Shown here: piece by piece, positions 52,424 to 63,886 of the stretch | Position numbering within the stretch: the stretch's first letter is position 1 | How the letters are laid out: each line of letters opens with the position of its first letter | Assembly: GCF_900142225.1 (NCBI RefSeq) | Contig: NZ_FRAD01000015.1 | Span: 1 to 64,000, forward strand | DNA: 64,000 bases | Reading direction: 5' to 3' | Source of the DNA: Hathewaya proteolytica DSM 3090 | GTDB taxonomy: Bacteria; Bacillota; Clostridia; Clostridiales; Clostridiaceae | The notes under the pieces: generated by a model | Databases searched by the model: none | Seen by the model: the letters and a program-made list of their open reading frames with translations, nothing else | Told to the model about the DNA's origin: nothing | Position numbers and translations under genes: made by a program

Positions 52424-52473
52424 TAAAAATGCCGAGACCCCCCACTACTTTAGAAGAGTAGGAATTCTCGGCA
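52424..52473 (-). terminator. Terminator after clpX
   Basis: GCCGAGA and TCTCGGC form the base of a long hairpin, with an upper stem CTACT/AGTAG, and a T-run ATTTTT on the minus strand. It separates clpX from lon. Confidence 0.85.
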
Positions 52474-52539
52474 GCAAACTTTTAGATTTATCTGATGGCT
52501 AACCTCCATTTATATAATGGCTAGCCTCCGTTTTTTATA

Positions 52540-53838
52540 TTATGCTGTTTCAGGACCGCTGATCTGCTTTTTCTTCTTTCCTTTTCCAATAGCAGTTCTT
52601 ACTCCATTCTCAGACATAATTAACTTAGGAGCTTTTGTTTCTATTGTATCTTTTTCTATTACTACACCACTGATGTTTTCATCTGATGGTATATCAAACA
52701 TTATATCGTTCATAGTTTCTTCGATGATAGCTCTTAATCCTCTAGCCCCTGTTTTTCTCTTTATAGCTTCCTGTGCTATGGCTTTCAAAGCGTCATCTTC
52801 AAAGGTCAAACTTACATTGTCTAACTCAAACAACTTAGTGTACTGCTTTACTAAAGAGTTTTTAGGTTCTTTTAGAATCTTCACCAATGTATCTTCTGTA
52901 AGGGATTCTAGAGCTACTATTATAGGAAGTCTGCCCACGAACTCCGGTATTAAACCAAACTTCAACAAATCTCCTGGCATTATCTCCTTAAGGTATTCGC
53001 TTAAATCCTTTTCTTTTTTGCTTTCAACTTTAGAGCCAAAACCCATAAGGCTATTTCTAGTTCTACTGCTTATTATTTTGTCTATACCGTCAAATGCTCC
53101 TCCACAAATAAATAGTATATTTGATGTGTTTATCTGCATAAACTCTTGATGAGGGTGCTTTCTTCCTCCTTGAGGTGGCACAGAAGCTTCAGTTCCTTCT
53201 AAAATTTTAAGAAGTGCCTGCTGAACTCCTTCACCCGAAACATCCCTTGTTATGGAAACATTTTCAGATTTTTTTGCTATTTTATCTATTTCGTCAATAT
53301 ATATGATACCTTTTTCAGCTCGTTCAATGTCGTAATCGGCGTTTTGAATCAGCTTTAAAAGTATATTTTCCACATCCTCACCTACATATCCTGCTTCTGT
53401 AAGGGTTGTTGCGTCGGCAATGGCAAATGGGACGTTAAGAAATTTAGCCAAGGTTTGGGCTAAAAGGGTCTTACCTGAGCCTGTAGGTCCTAACATTAAA
53501 ATATTACTTTTCTGAAGTTCTACATCTGTTATCTCTTCAGAATTAGAATTTACTCTCTTATAATGGTTGTATACTGCCACGGCAAGAGATTTCTTTGCCG
53601 TATCTTGACCTATAACATACTGGTCCAAATAAGCTTTTATATCTTTGGGTTTTGGAAGGTTATTTAAATCTATATCTTCTACAATTTCTTCTAATTCGTC
53701 AGAAACTATCTCAGAGCACAGTTCCACACACTCGTTACAAATGTATACTCCTGGGCCTGCAATAATTCTTTTTACCTGTTCCTGTGTTTTTCCACAAAAG
53801 GAACACTTAATTTGTTTCTTATCATCGTACTTTCCCAT
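52540..53838 (-). CDS. clpX: ClpX ATPase subunit of the ClpXP protease
   Basis: A 432-residue unfoldase. The N-terminal zinc-binding domain has CSFCGK and [10 protein letters not shown] (residues 12-38). [16 protein letters not shown] is Walker A and [11 protein letters not shown]alker B. The loop MGFGSK near residue 268 is the segment that docks onto Clp[15 protein letters not shown] is the sensor 2 region. The ATG at 53838 follows GGAGG. It lies 23 bases from clpP, in one operon. Confidence 0.97.
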   Translation of the reverse strand: MGKYDDKKQIKCSFCGKTQEQVKRIIAGPGVYICNECVELCSEIVSDELEEIVEDIDLNNLPKPKDIKAYLDQYVIGQDTAKKSLAVAVYNHYKRVNSNSEEITDVELQKSNILMLGPTGSGKTLLAQTLAKFLNVPFAIADATTLTEAGYVGEDVENILLKLIQNADYDIERAEKGIIYIDEIDKIAKKSENVSITRDVSGEGVQQALLKILEGTEASVPPQGGRKHPHQEFMQINTSNILFICGGAFDGIDKIISSRTRNSLMGFGSKVESKKEKDLSEYLKEIMPGDLLKFGLIPEFVGRLPIIVALESLTEDTLVKILKEPKNSLVKQYTKLFELDNVSLTFEDDALKAIAQEAIKRKTGARGLRAIIEETMNDIMFDIPSDENISGVVIEKDTIETKAPKLIMSENGVRTAIGKGKKKKQISGPETA

Positions 53839-53861
53839 TACTATTATCGCCTCCAAAATGC

Positions 53862-54452
53862 CTATTTTTTACTATTCATGATTTCATCTATCAATCCGTA
53901 TGCTTTAGCTTCCTCTGATGACATAAAATTATCTCTCTCCACATCGTGTTGGATTGTCTCTAATTTCTGTCCTGTTCTTTCGCTGAGAATCCTGTTTAGT
54001 GTATCTTTTATCTTTAAAATACGCTTTGCATGGATATCTATATCTGTAGCTTGACCTTGGAAGCCTCCTAAAGGTTGGTGAATCATTATTTCACTGTTTG
54101 GAAGTGCATATCTTTTGCCCTTCGCACCTGCTGCCAAAAGGAATGCTCCCATAGATGCAGCCATGCCTATGCAAATAGTAGATACGTCTGGTTTTATATA
54201 CTGCATTGTATCGTATATAGCCATACCAGCTGTTATAGAACCGCCTGGGCTATTTATATACAAACTTATATCCTTGTCTGGATCCTCTGATTCCAAAAAT
54301 AGCAATTGTGCTACCACTAGGTTGGCAGAAACATCATTTACCTCTTCTCCTAAAAAAACTATTCTTTCTTTGAGAAGTCTGGAAAATATATCGTAAGCTC
54401 TTTCTCCTCTATTTGTCTGCTCTACCACTGTTGGAACTAAACTCATATTCAT
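53862..54452 (-). CDS. clpP: ClpP protease subunit
   Basis: A 196-residue serine protease. [20 protein letters not shown] is the oxyanion region, the nucleophile Ser is in GMAASMGAF and the His in [10 protein letters not shown]. It forms the proteolytic barrel for ClpX (next gene) and other Clp ATPases. Length is normal. GGAGTGAT precedes the ATG. Confidence 0.97.
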   Translation of the reverse strand: MNMSLVPTVVEQTNRGERAYDIFSRLLKERIVFLGEEVNDVSANLVVAQLLFLESEDPDKDISLYINSPGGSITAGMAIYDTMQYIKPDVSTICIGMAASMGAFLLAAGAKGKRYALPNSEIMIHQPLGGFQGQATDIDIHAKRILKIKDTLNRILSERTGQKLETIQHDVERDNFMSSEEAKAYGLIDEIMNSKK

Positions 54453-54571
54453 GTTATCACTCCTATCCTTATTATAATACTTTACTTTTTAATTATTGCC
54501 ATATATTGTATTATATTATACCATAATTTTCTTTGCAATAAAGTAAAATATTATTACTTCATAATATGGAA

Positions 54572-54603
54572 ATAATACTATAACCCTAAGATTATAGTAT
54601 TAT
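54572..54603 (-). terminator. Terminator after tig
   Basis: AATACTATAA and TTATAGTATT pair around an eight-base loop, then TATTT on the minus strand. It separates tig from clpP. Confidence 0.75.
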
Positions 54604-54620
54604 TGTACTCACAGCCCTTA

Positions 54621-55904
54621 TTATTTTGCCTCTTTTACCAACATATCTATTACTTTTTCATTTACTATAGATGTCTGGATGTATGCTCCCTGTGAAGCAA
54701 CTATCATATCAGCAGCCTTGTCGATATCTTCCTGACCATACTGTTTTGCAAGCTCTGTTGCCTTTGCTTTTATCTCTTCTGGAGTTGCAGTTATGTTTTC
54801 AACTTCAGCTATTTTTGATATAACAAGGTCATTCTTTACTCTCTTCTCAGCCATTTCTCTCATGCTATTTCTCATAGATTCCATAGTGCTGTTTGTATAC
54901 TGGCAATATAAATCAAGATCTAATCCCTGATATTTTAATCTCATTTCTAAATCTTTTACCATATAGTCTATTTCTTTTTCTACCATTGCGTTTGGAATAT
55001 CTATTGTAGTATTATCTGCAACTTTATCTAGAACTTTTTCTTCAAATTCTCTTTTTGCTCTTTCTTCATTTGCTTTTTCCATGTTTTCTTTTAAGCTGTT
55101 TTTATACGCTTCAAAAGTATCGAACTCAGAAACCTCTTTTGCAAATTCATCATTTAATTCTGGTAACTGCTTAACTTTTATAGCTTTTATTTCTACTTCG
55201 AATTTTGCAGCCTTTCCATTTAATTCGTCCCTGCCGTATTCTTCTGGGAATTTTACGTTAACATCTTTCTTTTCACCAACTTTTAGTCCAACTAATTGTT
55301 CTTCAAAGTTGTCGATGAAAGTTTTTGAACCTATTTCTAATTCATAATCTGTTCCTTCTCCACCGTCAAAAGCAACGTCATCTATAAATCCTTTGAAATC
55401 GATTACAGCTATATCTCCGTTTTCAATAGCTCCATCTTTTTTATCTTCTGTTCTTGCATTTTTAGTTTGCTCAGCTTTTACTGCGTTTTCTAAATCTGCT
55501 TCTGATACTTCATATGTAACTTTTTCTACTTCAACGCCTTTGTACTGTCCAAGTTCTACCTCTGGATATACTGCAACAATTGCTTTATACACAAGGTCTT
55601 TTCCCTCTCCAATTTCAACTACATCGATTTGAGGATAGTCAACTGGCTTAATATTATTTTCCTTTAACGCCACTGGATATGTTTCATCACAGCAGAAGTT
55701 TATAGCATCTTCAAAGAAAACACCTTCTCCATAAAACTTTTTGATTATATGCATTGGAGCCTTACCCTGTCTAAAACCTGGTATATTAAATTTTTTAACA
55801 TTTTTCTTGTAAGCGCTTTTAATTCCCTCATTAAATTTTTCTGCTTCCACAGTAATTTCTAATTCTATAATATTATGTTCCTTCTTCTCTACTTTAACGT
55901 TCAT
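54621..55904 (-). CDS. tig: Trigger factor chaperone
   Basis: A 427-residue ribosome-associated chaperone. The N-terminal ribosome-binding loop is [20 protein letters not shown] near residue 43. A central FKBP-type prolyl isomerase domain follows ([20 protein letters not shown]), then a helical C-terminal arm. It meets nascent chains at the exit tunnel. The start has AGGAGG. A tig-clpP-clpX order is typical of Firmicutes; a terminator makes the units separate here. Confidence 0.96.
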   Translation of the reverse strand: MNVKVEKKEHNIIELEITVEAEKFNEGIKSAYKKNVKKFNIPGFRQGKAPMHIIKKFYGEGVFFEDAINFCCDETYPVALKENNIKPVDYPQIDVVEIGEGKDLVYKAIVAVYPEVELGQYKGVEVEKVTYEVSEADLENAVKAEQTKNARTEDKKDGAIENGDIAVIDFKGFIDDVAFDGGEGTDYELEIGSKTFIDNFEEQLVGLKVGEKKDVNVKFPEEYGRDELNGKAAKFEVEIKAIKVKQLPELNDEFAKEVSEFDTFEAYKNSLKENMEKANEERAKREFEEKVLDKVADNTTIDIPNAMVEKEIDYMVKDLEMRLKYQGLDLDLYCQYTNSTMESMRNSMREMAEKRVKNDLVISKIAEVENITATPEEIKAKATELAKQYGQEDIDKAADMIVASQGAYIQTSIVNEKVIDMLVKEAK

Positions 55905-55950
55905 TATATATTCCTCCTACAATTATATAAAACTACACTGTAACTATATC

Positions 55951-55979
55951 ATTATAACATAGCTATAATATTCACACAA
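55951..55979 (-). promoter_or_regulatory. Promoter of tig
   Basis: TTGTGT (55979-55974) and TATAAT (55956-55951) are 17 bases apart on the minus strand. The -10 is perfect and the -35 keeps TTG. Confidence 0.6.
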
Positions 55980-56048
55980 CTACATTTGTGAAGTATACAC
56001 TATATGAAGCTATTTTGCAACCTTTTATTGCGCTTAGGAGGGGAAATA

Positions 56049-56858
56049 CTATTTCACCTCTGTTCCATTTTCATTGAAATACCTAGCCTTGCCGTCTAGA
56101 ATTATCTCTAAGCCTTTGCTGGTGATTTGGCCCATCTGGATTTTGTTTGCTCTGTAATTATTGTTAAATATTCCTCTATGCTTTCCTGTACTCACATCGC
56201 AGATCCACAAGAAGTACCTGTTGTTGTTGTTAAGGTTTGGGAGCTTTGTGGCATAATAGACTTTGTCTTTGTATAACCTTGGAGATTCCATCCATATAAA
56301 CGAAGGGTTTTGCTTTAAAAAGTCATTTCTACTCACCCTTTTCCCCTTAGTGGTTACGAATAAATCATATGATAAATTTTTAACAATACCGCCTTCATTT
56401 AAAGAAAATAATTGAGATGTTTTGTTAAAAAATACTATGGCCATTTTTTTATCTTGGCTTAGTTGGTATGTATAGTTTCCATCCTCCTTAAGCTTGTCAA
56501 TGGACTGTGTTTTGGTGTCTACAGTGTAATCTATTTTAAATCCATTTTCTAATACTGCCGTTCTCTCTTCAACTTTATCTTCTTTTACTTTTTCCTTAAT
56601 TTCATCCTTGTCAGCACTGATATCTTCTACCTTTGTATTCTCTTTTGAAGAAATATCTTTTACTATTTCAGTTATGTTACCCTTTGGATCCACATTGTTT
56701 TTCTTTGCAATGAGCTTCTTTAGGCTGTCTAAATTTAGATACAATATACCCCCTATTAGTAGAGCTATGCTGATTATAACAATGGCTATGGCCCTTATTC
56801 TCTTTCTTCTCTTCATAATCTTCTCGTAGTCTTTGCTAAATATACTTACCTTTTTCAC
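56049..56858 (-). CDS. Hypothetical membrane-anchored extracellular protein
   Basis: A 269-residue protein. A short basic cytoplasmic part precedes one membrane segment (about residues 22-45). Residues 50-100 are Lys/Glu-rich and probably flexible. The rest is a beta-rich domain: ENGFKIDYTVDTKTQ, YTYQLSQDKKMAIVFFNKTS, PSFIWMESPRLYKDKVYYA and RYFLWICDVSTGKHRGIF. The repeating strand pattern recalls propeller blades, as in the protein at 43606. I do not recognise a family. Single gene between the tig promoter and pflB. Confidence 0.6.
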   Translation of the reverse strand: MKKVSIFSKDYEKIMKRRKRIRAIAIVIISIALLIGGILYLNLDSLKKLIAKKNNVDPKGNITEIVKDISSKENTKVEDISADKDEIKEKVKEDKVEERTAVLENGFKIDYTVDTKTQSIDKLKEDGNYTYQLSQDKKMAIVFFNKTSQLFSLNEGGIVKNLSYDLFVTTKGKRVSRNDFLKQNPSFIWMESPRLYKDKVYYATKLPNLNNNNRYFLWICDVSTGKHRGIFNNNYRANKIQMGQITSKGLEIILDGKARYFNENGTEVK

Positions 56859-57028
56859 TTTTTTCCCCCCTTTTTATGCTACCATTATTATTTTACTGCT
56901 TCCTACTATATTATACATAATATTAATAAAAAAAAAATAGATAATAGTACACAAAATATATTTTTTTGTGTATAATTAAATTGAATGTAGAAAATTTAAC
57001 ATTCAACTACTCATATAGGAGGAAACTT

Positions 57029-59275
57029 ATGTTTAAACAATGGAATGATTTTAAAGGTCAGCTTTGGAAGAAGGAAATAAATGTAAGAGATTTTATTCAA
57101 AAAAACTACACCTGCTATACAGGCAATGACGAATTTTTGAGTGATTGCAGTGAAAAAACAAAAAAGGTATGGGAAAAGGCTCATGCTTTAATTATTGAGG
57201 AAATAAAAAAGGGCGTTATAGATGTAGAAACTGAAGTTGTTTCCGGCATAAACAATTTCAAACCAGGCTATATAGATAAAGACAATGAAGTTATTGTAGG
57301 ACTTCAAACTGATGCTCCACTAAAGAGAATCGTAAACCCATATGGCGGTTTTAGAATGGTAGATGCTTCATTAAAAGCTTATGGATTTACTCTAAATGAA
57401 GACATCAAAAAGCATTTTGAATCTTATAGAAAAACTCACAATCAAGGAGTTTTCGATGCTTATACAGATGAAGCAAAATTGGCAAGACACGTTGGGTTGC
57501 TTACTGGATTGCCTGATGCCTATGGAAGAGGAAGAATCGTTGGAGATTACAGACGTATTGCTCTATACGGTATAGATTTTCTTATGGATGAAAAGAAAAA
57601 AGATTTTAAGAAGCTAAAGGGACCTGCTACAGATGAACTTATCCGCACCCGTGAAGAAATCTCTGAGCAAATCAGAGCACTTTCCGACATAAAGGAGATG
57701 GGATTATCTTACGGAGTAGATATGTCTCAGCCGGCAAAAAATGCAAGAGAAGCTGTTCAGTTCGTTTACCTAGGATACCTTGCTGCTGTTAAAGAAAACA
57801 ATGGTGCAGCAACTTCCCTTGGACGCGTTACCACCTTCTTAGATTGTTTTATCGAAAGAGATCTACAAAATGGCACCATAACAGAAAAAGAAGCTCAAGA
57901 GATAATAGATCAGTTTGTAATTAAACTTAGATTGGTAAGACACCTTAGAACTCCTGACTACAACGAGCTATTTGCTGGTGACCCTACTTGGATTACTGAA
58001 TCTATAGGTGGTGTTTCTTTAAACGGAAAACCTCTTGTAACAAAGAATTCCTTTAGATTTTTACACACTCTTTGCACTTTAGGTGCTGCACCAGAGCCAA
58101 ATATGACTGTTTTATGGTCTGAAAAGTTACCTGAAAACTTTAAGAAGTTCTGTGCTAAGATGTCTATCTTAACTGATTCTATTCAGTATGAAAATGACGA
58201 CATTATGAGACCAATTTACGGCGACGACTACGGTATAGCATGTTGCGTATCTGCCATGGAGATGGGCAAGAGAATGCAATTCTTTGGAGCAAGAGCTAAT
58301 ATTGCAAAATCCCTTCTTTACGCAATAAACGGTGGTGTTGATGAGGTTAAAAAAGATAAAGCTGGTAATACTATAACTGTAATACCTGGCATTGCAAAAA
58401 TGGAAGACGAAGTTCTAGACTTTGACAAGGTTGTTGAAAGTTATAAAAAGGTACTTGAATACGTGGCTGATTTGTACGTAAACACAATGAACACAATCCA
58501 CTTTATGCACGATAAATACGCTTATGAGGCTGGACAGATGTCCCTTCACGATTCAATAGTTAAGCGCTTTATGGCCTTTGGTGTTGCTGGACTTTCTGTA
58601 GTTGCAGACTCACTTAGTGCTATAAAATACGCCAAGGTTATGCCTATAAGAGATGAAAACGGTATAACTGTAGATTTTAAAATTGAAGGAGATTTCCCTA
58701 AGTTCGGCAATGACGACGACAAGGTTGATGACTTCGCTGTATGGGTTCTTGAATTCTTCTCCAACGAGTTGAAAAAGCATCCTACATACAGGAATGCTGA
58801 ACACACATTGTCAGCTCTTACTATTACATCTAACGTGGTTTATGGTAAGAAAACTGGTTCTACCCCTGATGGACGTAAGCACGGTGAGCCTTTAGCACCA
58901 GGCGCAAACCCTATGCACGGACGAGATGAAAACGGAGCATTGGCATCCTTAAACTCCGTGGCAAAGCTACCTTACAAGGATTACTGCCAGGATGGTATAT
59001 CAAATACTTTCTCTATCGTTCCAGATGCCTTAGGAAAAGAAGATGAAACTAGAATAAACAATTTGGTATCTATCATGGATGGATATTTTGCTCAGAGCTC
59101 TTTCCACTTAAACGTAAACGTACTAAATAGAGAGACTCTTTTAGATGCTATGGAGTATCCTGAAAAGTACCCAACTCTAACTATAAGAATTTCTGGATAC
59201 GCTGTTCACTTTACAAGGCTTACAAGGGAACAACAGTTGGATGTTATAAGCAGAACGTTCCACGACTGTATGTAA
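57029..59275 (+). CDS. pflB: Pyruvate formate-lyase (formate C-acetyltransferase)
   Basis: A 748-residue glycyl-radical enzyme that splits pyruvate and CoA into acetyl-CoA and formate. The catalytic Cys pair is in [11 protein letters not shown] (residues 405-406), and the radical Gly is at 723 in RISGYAVHF, 26 residues from the C-terminus as usual. Starts with [20 protein letters not shown], like canonical PflB, which separates it from diol dehydratase relatives. The ATG at 57029 has AGGAGG 7 bases upstream; the longer frame from 56966 is less likely. TATAAT at 56971-56976 is a probable -10. Confidence 0.96.
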   Translation: MFKQWNDFKGQLWKKEINVRDFIQKNYTCYTGNDEFLSDCSEKTKKVWEKAHALIIEEIKKGVIDVETEVVSGINNFKPGYIDKDNEVIVGLQTDAPLKRIVNPYGGFRMVDASLKAYGFTLNEDIKKHFESYRKTHNQGVFDAYTDEAKLARHVGLLTGLPDAYGRGRIVGDYRRIALYGIDFLMDEKKKDFKKLKGPATDELIRTREEISEQIRALSDIKEMGLSYGVDMSQPAKNAREAVQFVYLGYLAAVKENNGAATSLGRVTTFLDCFIERDLQNGTITEKEAQEIIDQFVIKLRLVRHLRTPDYNELFAGDPTWITESIGGVSLNGKPLVTKNSFRFLHTLCTLGAAPEPNMTVLWSEKLPENFKKFCAKMSILTDSIQYENDDIMRPIYGDDYGIACCVSAMEMGKRMQFFGARANIAKSLLYAINGGVDEVKKDKAGNTITVIPGIAKMEDEVLDFDKVVESYKKVLEYVADLYVNTMNTIHFMHDKYAYEAGQMSLHDSIVKRFMAFGVAGLSVVADSLSAIKYAKVMPIRDENGITVDFKIEGDFPKFGNDDDKVDDFAVWVLEFFSNELKKHPTYRNAEHTLSALTITSNVVYGKKTGSTPDGRKHGEPLAPGANPMHGRDENGALASLNSVAKLPYKDYCQDGISNTFSIVPDALGKEDETRINNLVSIMDGYFAQSSFHLNVNVLNRETLLDAMEYPEKYPTLTIRISGYAVHFTRLTREQQLDVISRTFHDCM

Positions 59276-59331
59276 AAACATAAAAATTAGAAAATAGTGT
59301 CATAAGCTGTTTTCATTCCTTAGGAGTTAAT

Positions 59332-60054
59332 ATGAAAACCGGATATATTCATTCTTTTGAAAGCATGGGACTAGTAGACGGTCCTGGAATACGAACGGTG
59401 GTTTTTTTTCAAGGTTGCTCTTTGCGTTGCTCTTACTGCCATAATCCCGATACTTGGGATTATGGTAAAGGGCAACAATATACAGTAGATGACCTTATGA
59501 AAAAAATAAACCGCTTTAAACCATATTTTAAAAATGGAGGTGGAGTCACTTTTTCTGGTGGAGACCCTTTAATGCAGCCTCAATTTCTAATTGAATGTTT
59601 AAAGGCATGCAAAGCTTCTGGAATCCACACTACCATAGATACCTCTGCCTTTGGAATAGAAAAGTATTACGATGAAATTTTAAAATACACAGATTTAGTC
59701 CTTTTAGACATAAAACACTTTGACAACGACGGTTTTATAGAAATAACTGGTCACGGTATGCAACATCTTTTGAAATTCATTGAATGTCTAAATGCATCTA
59801 GCTGTAAAGTTTGGATCCGCCATGTTGTGGTTCCTGGTATAACAGATTCTGAGGCTCACATAAAAAATTTGGCCAACTTTATAAAACAAATAAAGGATAT
59901 CGAAAAAATTGAATTGCTTCCTTACCACACCTTAGGTGCCCACAAATACGAAAATTTAAATATTCCGTATAAATTAAAGGACGTTCCACCTATGAACAAA
60001 GCAAGAACTCGTGAACTGGAAGAGATGATAAAAAAAGAAATGCAGATGAAGTAA
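59332..60054 (+). CDS. pflA: Pyruvate formate-lyase-activating enzyme (radical SAM)
   Basis: A 240-residue radical-SAM activase. CSLRCSYCHNPDTW near residue 29 holds the CxxxCxxC cluster ligands, and GGGVTFSGGDPLMQPQF the SAM-binding GGE-like loop. It forms the glycyl radical on PflB. It lies 57 bases after pflB, with AGGAGTT upstream, and shares its transcript. The standard PFL-AE length and absence of an 8-Fe insert exclude other glycyl-radical activases. Confidence 0.95.
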   Translation: MKTGYIHSFESMGLVDGPGIRTVVFFQGCSLRCSYCHNPDTWDYGKGQQYTVDDLMKKINRFKPYFKNGGGVTFSGGDPLMQPQFLIECLKACKASGIHTTIDTSAFGIEKYYDEILKYTDLVLLDIKHFDNDGFIEITGHGMQHLLKFIECLNASSCKVWIRHVVVPGITDSEAHIKNLANFIKQIKDIEKIELLPYHTLGAHKYENLNIPYKLKDVPPMNKARTRELEEMIKKEMQMK

Positions 60055-60072
60055 ATCTGCATTTCTTTTCTT
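60037..60072. terminator. Bidirectional terminator between pflA and pyrD
   Basis: GAAATGCAGAT pairs perfectly with ATCTGCATTTC around a seven-base loop that includes the pflA stop. T-runs lie on both strands. Confidence 0.93.
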
Positions 60073-60079
60073 ATATTTT

Positions 60080-60979
60080 TTACAAAATTCCTCTTATCTC
60101 AGATAGATCCTTTATTCCCTCATCTTCCATGAATTTTTCAATTCCCTTTACGATCTCCAATGATGCCATGGGATTTGATAAATTGGCTGTGCCCACTTGA
60201 ATAGCTGTTGCTCCTGCCATTATAAACTCTATGGCGTCTTGTGCATTGCATATACCTCCAAGTCCAACTACTGGGACGTTGACATTTTTACAAACTTCAT
60301 ACACCATTCTAAGAGCTATAGGCTTTATGGCTGGTCCGGAGAGTCCAGCTGTCACGTTGTCAAAAACAAACTTTCGTCTTTTTATGTCCACTGCCATGGC
60401 TTTAAAAGTGTTTACAAGAGACAAGGAGTCTGCTCCAGCCTCACAGCACTTTTCAGCCATCTCTATTATATTTTCTGCATTAGGCGATAATTTTACCATG
60501 AGAATCTTTTTGCATACTTTTCTAATTTCCTTTACAGCTTGATACGCAACTTCTGACTTTATTCCAAAAGCCATTCCTCCACATTTTACATTGGGGCAGG
60601 ATATGTTAAGTTCAATAATTGGAACTGAAGTCTCATTTAATAATTTTACACCTTCTATATAATCCTCAAGGGTTCCTCCCCCAAGATTTGCTATTATGAC
60701 ATTGTTGTACTTCTCCATTTTGGGAAGGTACTCTTCTATAAAAGTTGGCACCCCAGGATTCTGGAGACCTACGCTATTCATAAGTCCCATGGTGGTCTCG
60801 TGGATTCTTATACCTGAATTTCCTAGCTTTTTGTTTATGGTGAGACCTTTACTAGATATGCCACCTAGCAATCCCACATCGTAAAGGGGCTCATACTCGC
60901 CACCAAAGCCAAAGGTACCTGAAGCCGCTATTACAGGGTTTTTAAATTCAACACCGCATATTTCTACCTTACTTCTCAT
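60080..60979 (-). CDS. pyrD: Dihydroorotate dehydrogenase, catalytic subunit (class 1B)
   Basis: A 299-residue FMN enzyme of the PyrDB type. [20 protein letters not shown] is the N-terminal FMN region, and [15 protein letters not shown] holds the active-site Cys. [13 protein letters not shown] and the segment [20 protein letters not shown] complete the barrel. It oxidises dihydroorotate to orotate and passes electrons to PyrK. The ATG at 60979 overlaps the end of pyrK by 11 bases. Confidence 0.95.
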   Translation of the reverse strand: MRSKVEICGVEFKNPVIAASGTFGFGGEYEPLYDVGLLGGISSKGLTINKKLGNSGIRIHETTMGLMNSVGLQNPGVPTFIEEYLPKMEKYNNVIIANLGGGTLEDYIEGVKLLNETSVPIIELNISCPNVKCGGMAFGIKSEVAYQAVKEIRKVCKKILMVKLSPNAENIIEMAEKCCEAGADSLSLVNTFKAMAVDIKRRKFVFDNVTAGLSGPAIKPIALRMVYEVCKNVNVPVVGLGGICNAQDAIEFIMAGATAIQVGTANLSNPMASLEIVKGIEKFMEDEGIKDLSEIRGIL

Positions 60980-61721
60980 CAAAAATCAAGTCCTCCCCTC
61001 TGAATATTGGTCCTGTTTTGCAGACGGTCTCGTTTCCCTTCACCGTTTTGCATGTACATCCCAGACAAGCTCCTAGACCGCAAGCCATTCTATTTTCCAT
61101 GGATACTATAATTGGAACCTTATTAGCTTTTGCCATGGAGATTACCTTTTTCATCATGACAAGGGGACCACAAGAAACCACAATGTCATAATCTGAGGGA
61201 TTTAAGATTTCTGTTATGTAACCCTTATGGCCTTTGCTACCTGTTTCCGTAGATACATATATATTCTCTACAATTTTCTCAACTTCATCTACAGCATATA
61301 CACAGTCTCTAAATCCAGCATAAAAATCTATGGTATTGGTTCCTTTTAAAGCTTTAGCCAAATTTACCATGGGAGCTATTCCTATTCCACCTGCCACAAG
61401 AGCCACTTTTCCCTTTATTTCATTTAAGTCAAATCCATTTCCCAGTGGACCAAGTATCTGCATTTCGTCTCCCTTGACCATTTCACTCATATCTTTGGTT
61501 CCCTGTCCCACCACCTGATATAAAAAGCTAATATAATTAGGTTGAACATCATAAACGCTTATAGGCCTTCCAAATAAAATGCCACTTTTAACGGGTTTCA
61601 ACATATAGAACTGCCCAGAATCTGATTGGAACTGGCCTTCAATTCTAATCTCATATACGTTGTCAATAATATTCTCATTGCTTAAAACCTTTTCAACTGA
61701 ACAAATCAAGTTTTTCACCAA
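60969..61721 (-). CDS. pyrK: Dihydroorotate dehydrogenase electron-transfer subunit
   Basis: A 250-residue ferredoxin-reductase-like protein. [10 protein letters not shown] binds [15 protein letters not shown] binds NAD, and [13 protein letters not shown] with a later Cys in [10 protein letters not shown] binds 2Fe-2S. It links PyrD to NAD. The start is uncertain: TTG 61721 and GTG 61718 are both possible after GTGAG, and no ATG is available. It lies three bases from pyrF. Confidence 0.93.
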   Translation of the reverse strand: MVKNLICSVEKVLSNENIIDNVYEIRIEGQFQSDSGQFYMLKPVKSGILFGRPISVYDVQPNYISFLYQVVGQGTKDMSEMVKGDEMQILGPLGNGFDLNEIKGKVALVAGGIGIAPMVNLAKALKGTNTIDFYAGFRDCVYAVDEVEKIVENIYVSTETGSKGHKGYITEILNPSDYDIVVSCGPLVMMKKVISMAKANKVPIIVSMENRMACGLGACLGCTCKTVKGNETVCKTGPIFRGEDLIFDEK

Positions 61722-61724
61722 CCT

Positions 61725-62609
61725 TTACTCACTTAGCTTAATTTCGTTTTTAATTTCATTTCTTATATCATCTCTCATGATTATAGCTTCTTTTCTTGTA
61801 CATTCAGCAAAATTTTCCGCTCCATTTTCGTATTTTTTGTAGGCTAAAAGCAATCCTCTTGAAGAGTTCACCACTCCTCCGTTGCCCTTTGTAAGGTAAT
61901 TTACAACGTCTTTGGCACCTCCGCCTTGAGCTCCATAGCCTGGAATTAGAAAATAAGTCTTGTTCAAAGCTTTTCTCATTTCAATACCTTCTTCTTTGTG
62001 GGTACATCCCATAACTCCACCTAAACAACTGTATCCACAATTTCCTACATACCTGTGGCCTAGATTTTGTATCTTTTCTCCTACCACTTTATACACTCTG
62101 CTATTATCTGAAGTCTCAACGTACTCGATATCCTTGGCTCCCTTATTTGATGTTCTAATAAGGACAAATATTCCTTTTTCTTGGTTTTCAACGTATGGAA
62201 GATATGGCTCTATGCTGTCAAGCCCCATGTAGGGATTTACTGTTATAAAGTCAGCCTCAAAGTCACCTTGGAAGTGGGCCTTGGCGTACATCTCTGCAGT
62301 TTTAGATATATCCCCTCTTTTTATGTCCGCTATGGATATAGCACCCTTGCTTTTAATGTATTTTAAAGTATCTGAGTAAGCTTTCATGCCTTCTATGCCA
62401 TAAGCCTCATAATAAGCTATTTGAACCTTATAGCAAGCTACCACGTCTAAAGTACTGTCGATTATTTCCTTGTTAAAATTAAAAAGCTTTTCTCCTATGC
62501 TAGTGAACTTACTGGCAAACTCATGGGGTATGTAACTTATATCTGTATCTAGCCCAAGGCACACATGACCCTGTTTTTCCACCAAATCAAATAATTTATC
62601 AATAATCAT
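61725..62609 (-). CDS. pyrF: Orotidine 5'-phosphate decarboxylase (type 2)
   Basis: A 294-residue OMP decarboxylase of the longer type 2 class. CLGLDTDISYIP near the start and ISIADIKRGDISKTAEMYAK near residue 96 carry the catalytic Asp-Lys-Asp network. VNPYMGLDSIEPYL and IPGYGAQGGGAKDV are type 2 signatures. It makes UMP. It is 14 bases from pyrC and 3 from pyrK. Confidence 0.95.
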   Translation of the reverse strand: MIIDKLFDLVEKQGHVCLGLDTDISYIPHEFASKFTSIGEKLFNFNKEIIDSTLDVVACYKVQIAYYEAYGIEGMKAYSDTLKYIKSKGAISIADIKRGDISKTAEMYAKAHFQGDFEADFITVNPYMGLDSIEPYLPYVENQEKGIFVLIRTSNKGAKDIEYVETSDNSRVYKVVGEKIQNLGHRYVGNCGYSCLGGVMGCTHKEEGIEMRKALNKTYFLIPGYGAQGGGAKDVVNYLTKGNGGVVNSSRGLLLAYKKYENGAENFAECTRKEAIIMRDDIRNEIKNEIKLSE

Positions 62610-62623
62610 TTACCTTACCATCC

Positions 62624-63820
62624 TTAAATATTCATATTTTTATAGTCGTATTTAATTATTCCCTTTACCATGGTTTTTTCCACCCTTGCGCTGACTTTCA
62701 TACCATTAAATGGAGTGTTTTTGCCCATGGATAAAAACTCTTGCGAATCTATGCAGTGATCGTGTTCTAAATCTACAAGCACCAAATCTGCCCTATATCC
62801 TTTTTCTATTCTGCCACAATTTGAATTCATTATTTCTGCGGGATTTTTGCTCATTATTTCTGATAATTTGCTAAGGCTTATGTGCCCTGCTTTCACTAGT
62901 TTTTCATAGCATATAGAGAATGAAGTTTCAAGACCTACCATTCCTGGCGCTCCCTTGGCTTTATCTTCCTTTGTATGAGGTGCGTGATCCGTTGATATGC
63001 AGTCCACATAACCGGATTTTATTGCCTCAATTAAAAAATCCACATCCTCTTTCTCCCTTATTGGGGGATTTACCCTGAAGTTGCAGTTGTGCAGTGCTAT
63101 GTGGTGTGGAGTTACTTCACAAGTCACATTAGCTCCCCTGTCTTTTGCGTCCATAATAGCTCTCATGGCTTCCTTCGTGCTGACATGGGCAAGGTGAAGA
63201 TGTGCCCCTGTGTGTTCGCAAAGTCCAATGTCTCTGTATGTCATGAGATTTTCTGCTAACCTCATATCAATTTTGGAAAACTCTCTTGTCTCAGTGTGGG
63301 ATATTATTGTTATGCCCTTTTCCTTTGCCTTTAACATGGCATTGTACATAACTTGGTCGGAAGGAACTCCTACACCATCGTCGGATATAAATTTTACTTC
63401 ATTTGTAAGTTTATCTAAGTGCTCTATGGATTTTCCACCCATATTTTCTGTAATTGATACAATTTGATTTATGTTGACTAGGTCCAGTTTTTTTCCTTTC
63501 TCCATGACTTGATAAAATATCTCCATGGAACTGCATATTGGATTGGTGTTTGCCATAAGATTTACTGTGCTTACACCGCCTGCCAGGGCTGCCCTTGAAC
63601 CCGTTTCTAAGTTTTCCTTGTAGGTGTACCCTGGATCTCTAAAATGACAGTGCAAATCTACAAATCCTGGCATAAGAACTTTTCCAGTGCCATCAATAAT
63701 TTCACATGTTTTTTCAAGGTCCCTGCCTATGTCCTCTATGACACCATTATTTACATAAACGTCTCCATAGCAATTTGTTTTGTAATCTACAATATTTACA
63801 TTTTTAATTATAACAGCCAT
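62624..63820 (-). CDS. pyrC: Dihydroorotase (class I)
   Basis: A 398-residue amidohydrolase. PGFVDLHCHFRDPGYTYKEN near residue 50 has the HxH metal ligands and the Arg for substrate binding. ISTDHAPHTKEDKAKG supplies the catalytic Asp. ISDDGVGVPSDQVMYNAML replaces the usual carboxylated Lys with the Asp form found in class I dihydroorotases of Firmicutes. It closes carbamoyl aspartate to dihydroorotate. GAGGTAAG precedes the ATG. Upstream pyrB genes are not in the window. Confidence 0.94.
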   Translation of the reverse strand: MAVIIKNVNIVDYKTNCYGDVYVNNGVIEDIGRDLEKTCEIIDGTGKVLMPGFVDLHCHFRDPGYTYKENLETGSRAALAGGVSTVNLMANTNPICSSMEIFYQVMEKGKKLDLVNINQIVSITENMGGKSIEHLDKLTNEVKFISDDGVGVPSDQVMYNAMLKAKEKGITIISHTETREFSKIDMRLAENLMTYRDIGLCEHTGAHLHLAHVSTKEAMRAIMDAKDRGANVTCEVTPHHIALHNCNFRVNPPIREKEDVDFLIEAIKSGYVDCISTDHAPHTKEDKAKGAPGMVGLETSFSICYEKLVKAGHISLSKLSEIMSKNPAEIMNSNCGRIEKGYRADLVLVDLEHDHCIDSQEFLSMGKNTPFNGMKVSARVEKTMVKGIIKYDYKNMNI

Positions 63821-63856
63821 ATGCCTTACCTCACTTTAAATAATTATACCTATAAA

Positions 63857-63886
63857 TAAACCATGGACAACAGCCCATGGTTTATA
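63857..63886 (-). terminator. Hairpin between the edge gene and pyrC
   Basis: AAACCATGG and CCATGGTTT pair around an eight-base loop; the 5' arm overlaps the stop codon of the edge gene. The T-run is weak, so read-through into pyr genes is possible. Confidence 0.7.

Noticed and set aside
52517..53149. 210-codon plus-strand frame opposite clpX
   Set aside because: Antisense shadow of a highly conserved gene. No start signals, and its hydrophobic content reflects the codon pattern of clpX.
56966..57028. 21-codon N-terminal extension of pflB
   Set aside because: It begins inside the probable -10 region. The ATG at 57029 has AGGAGG and matches the canonical PflB start.
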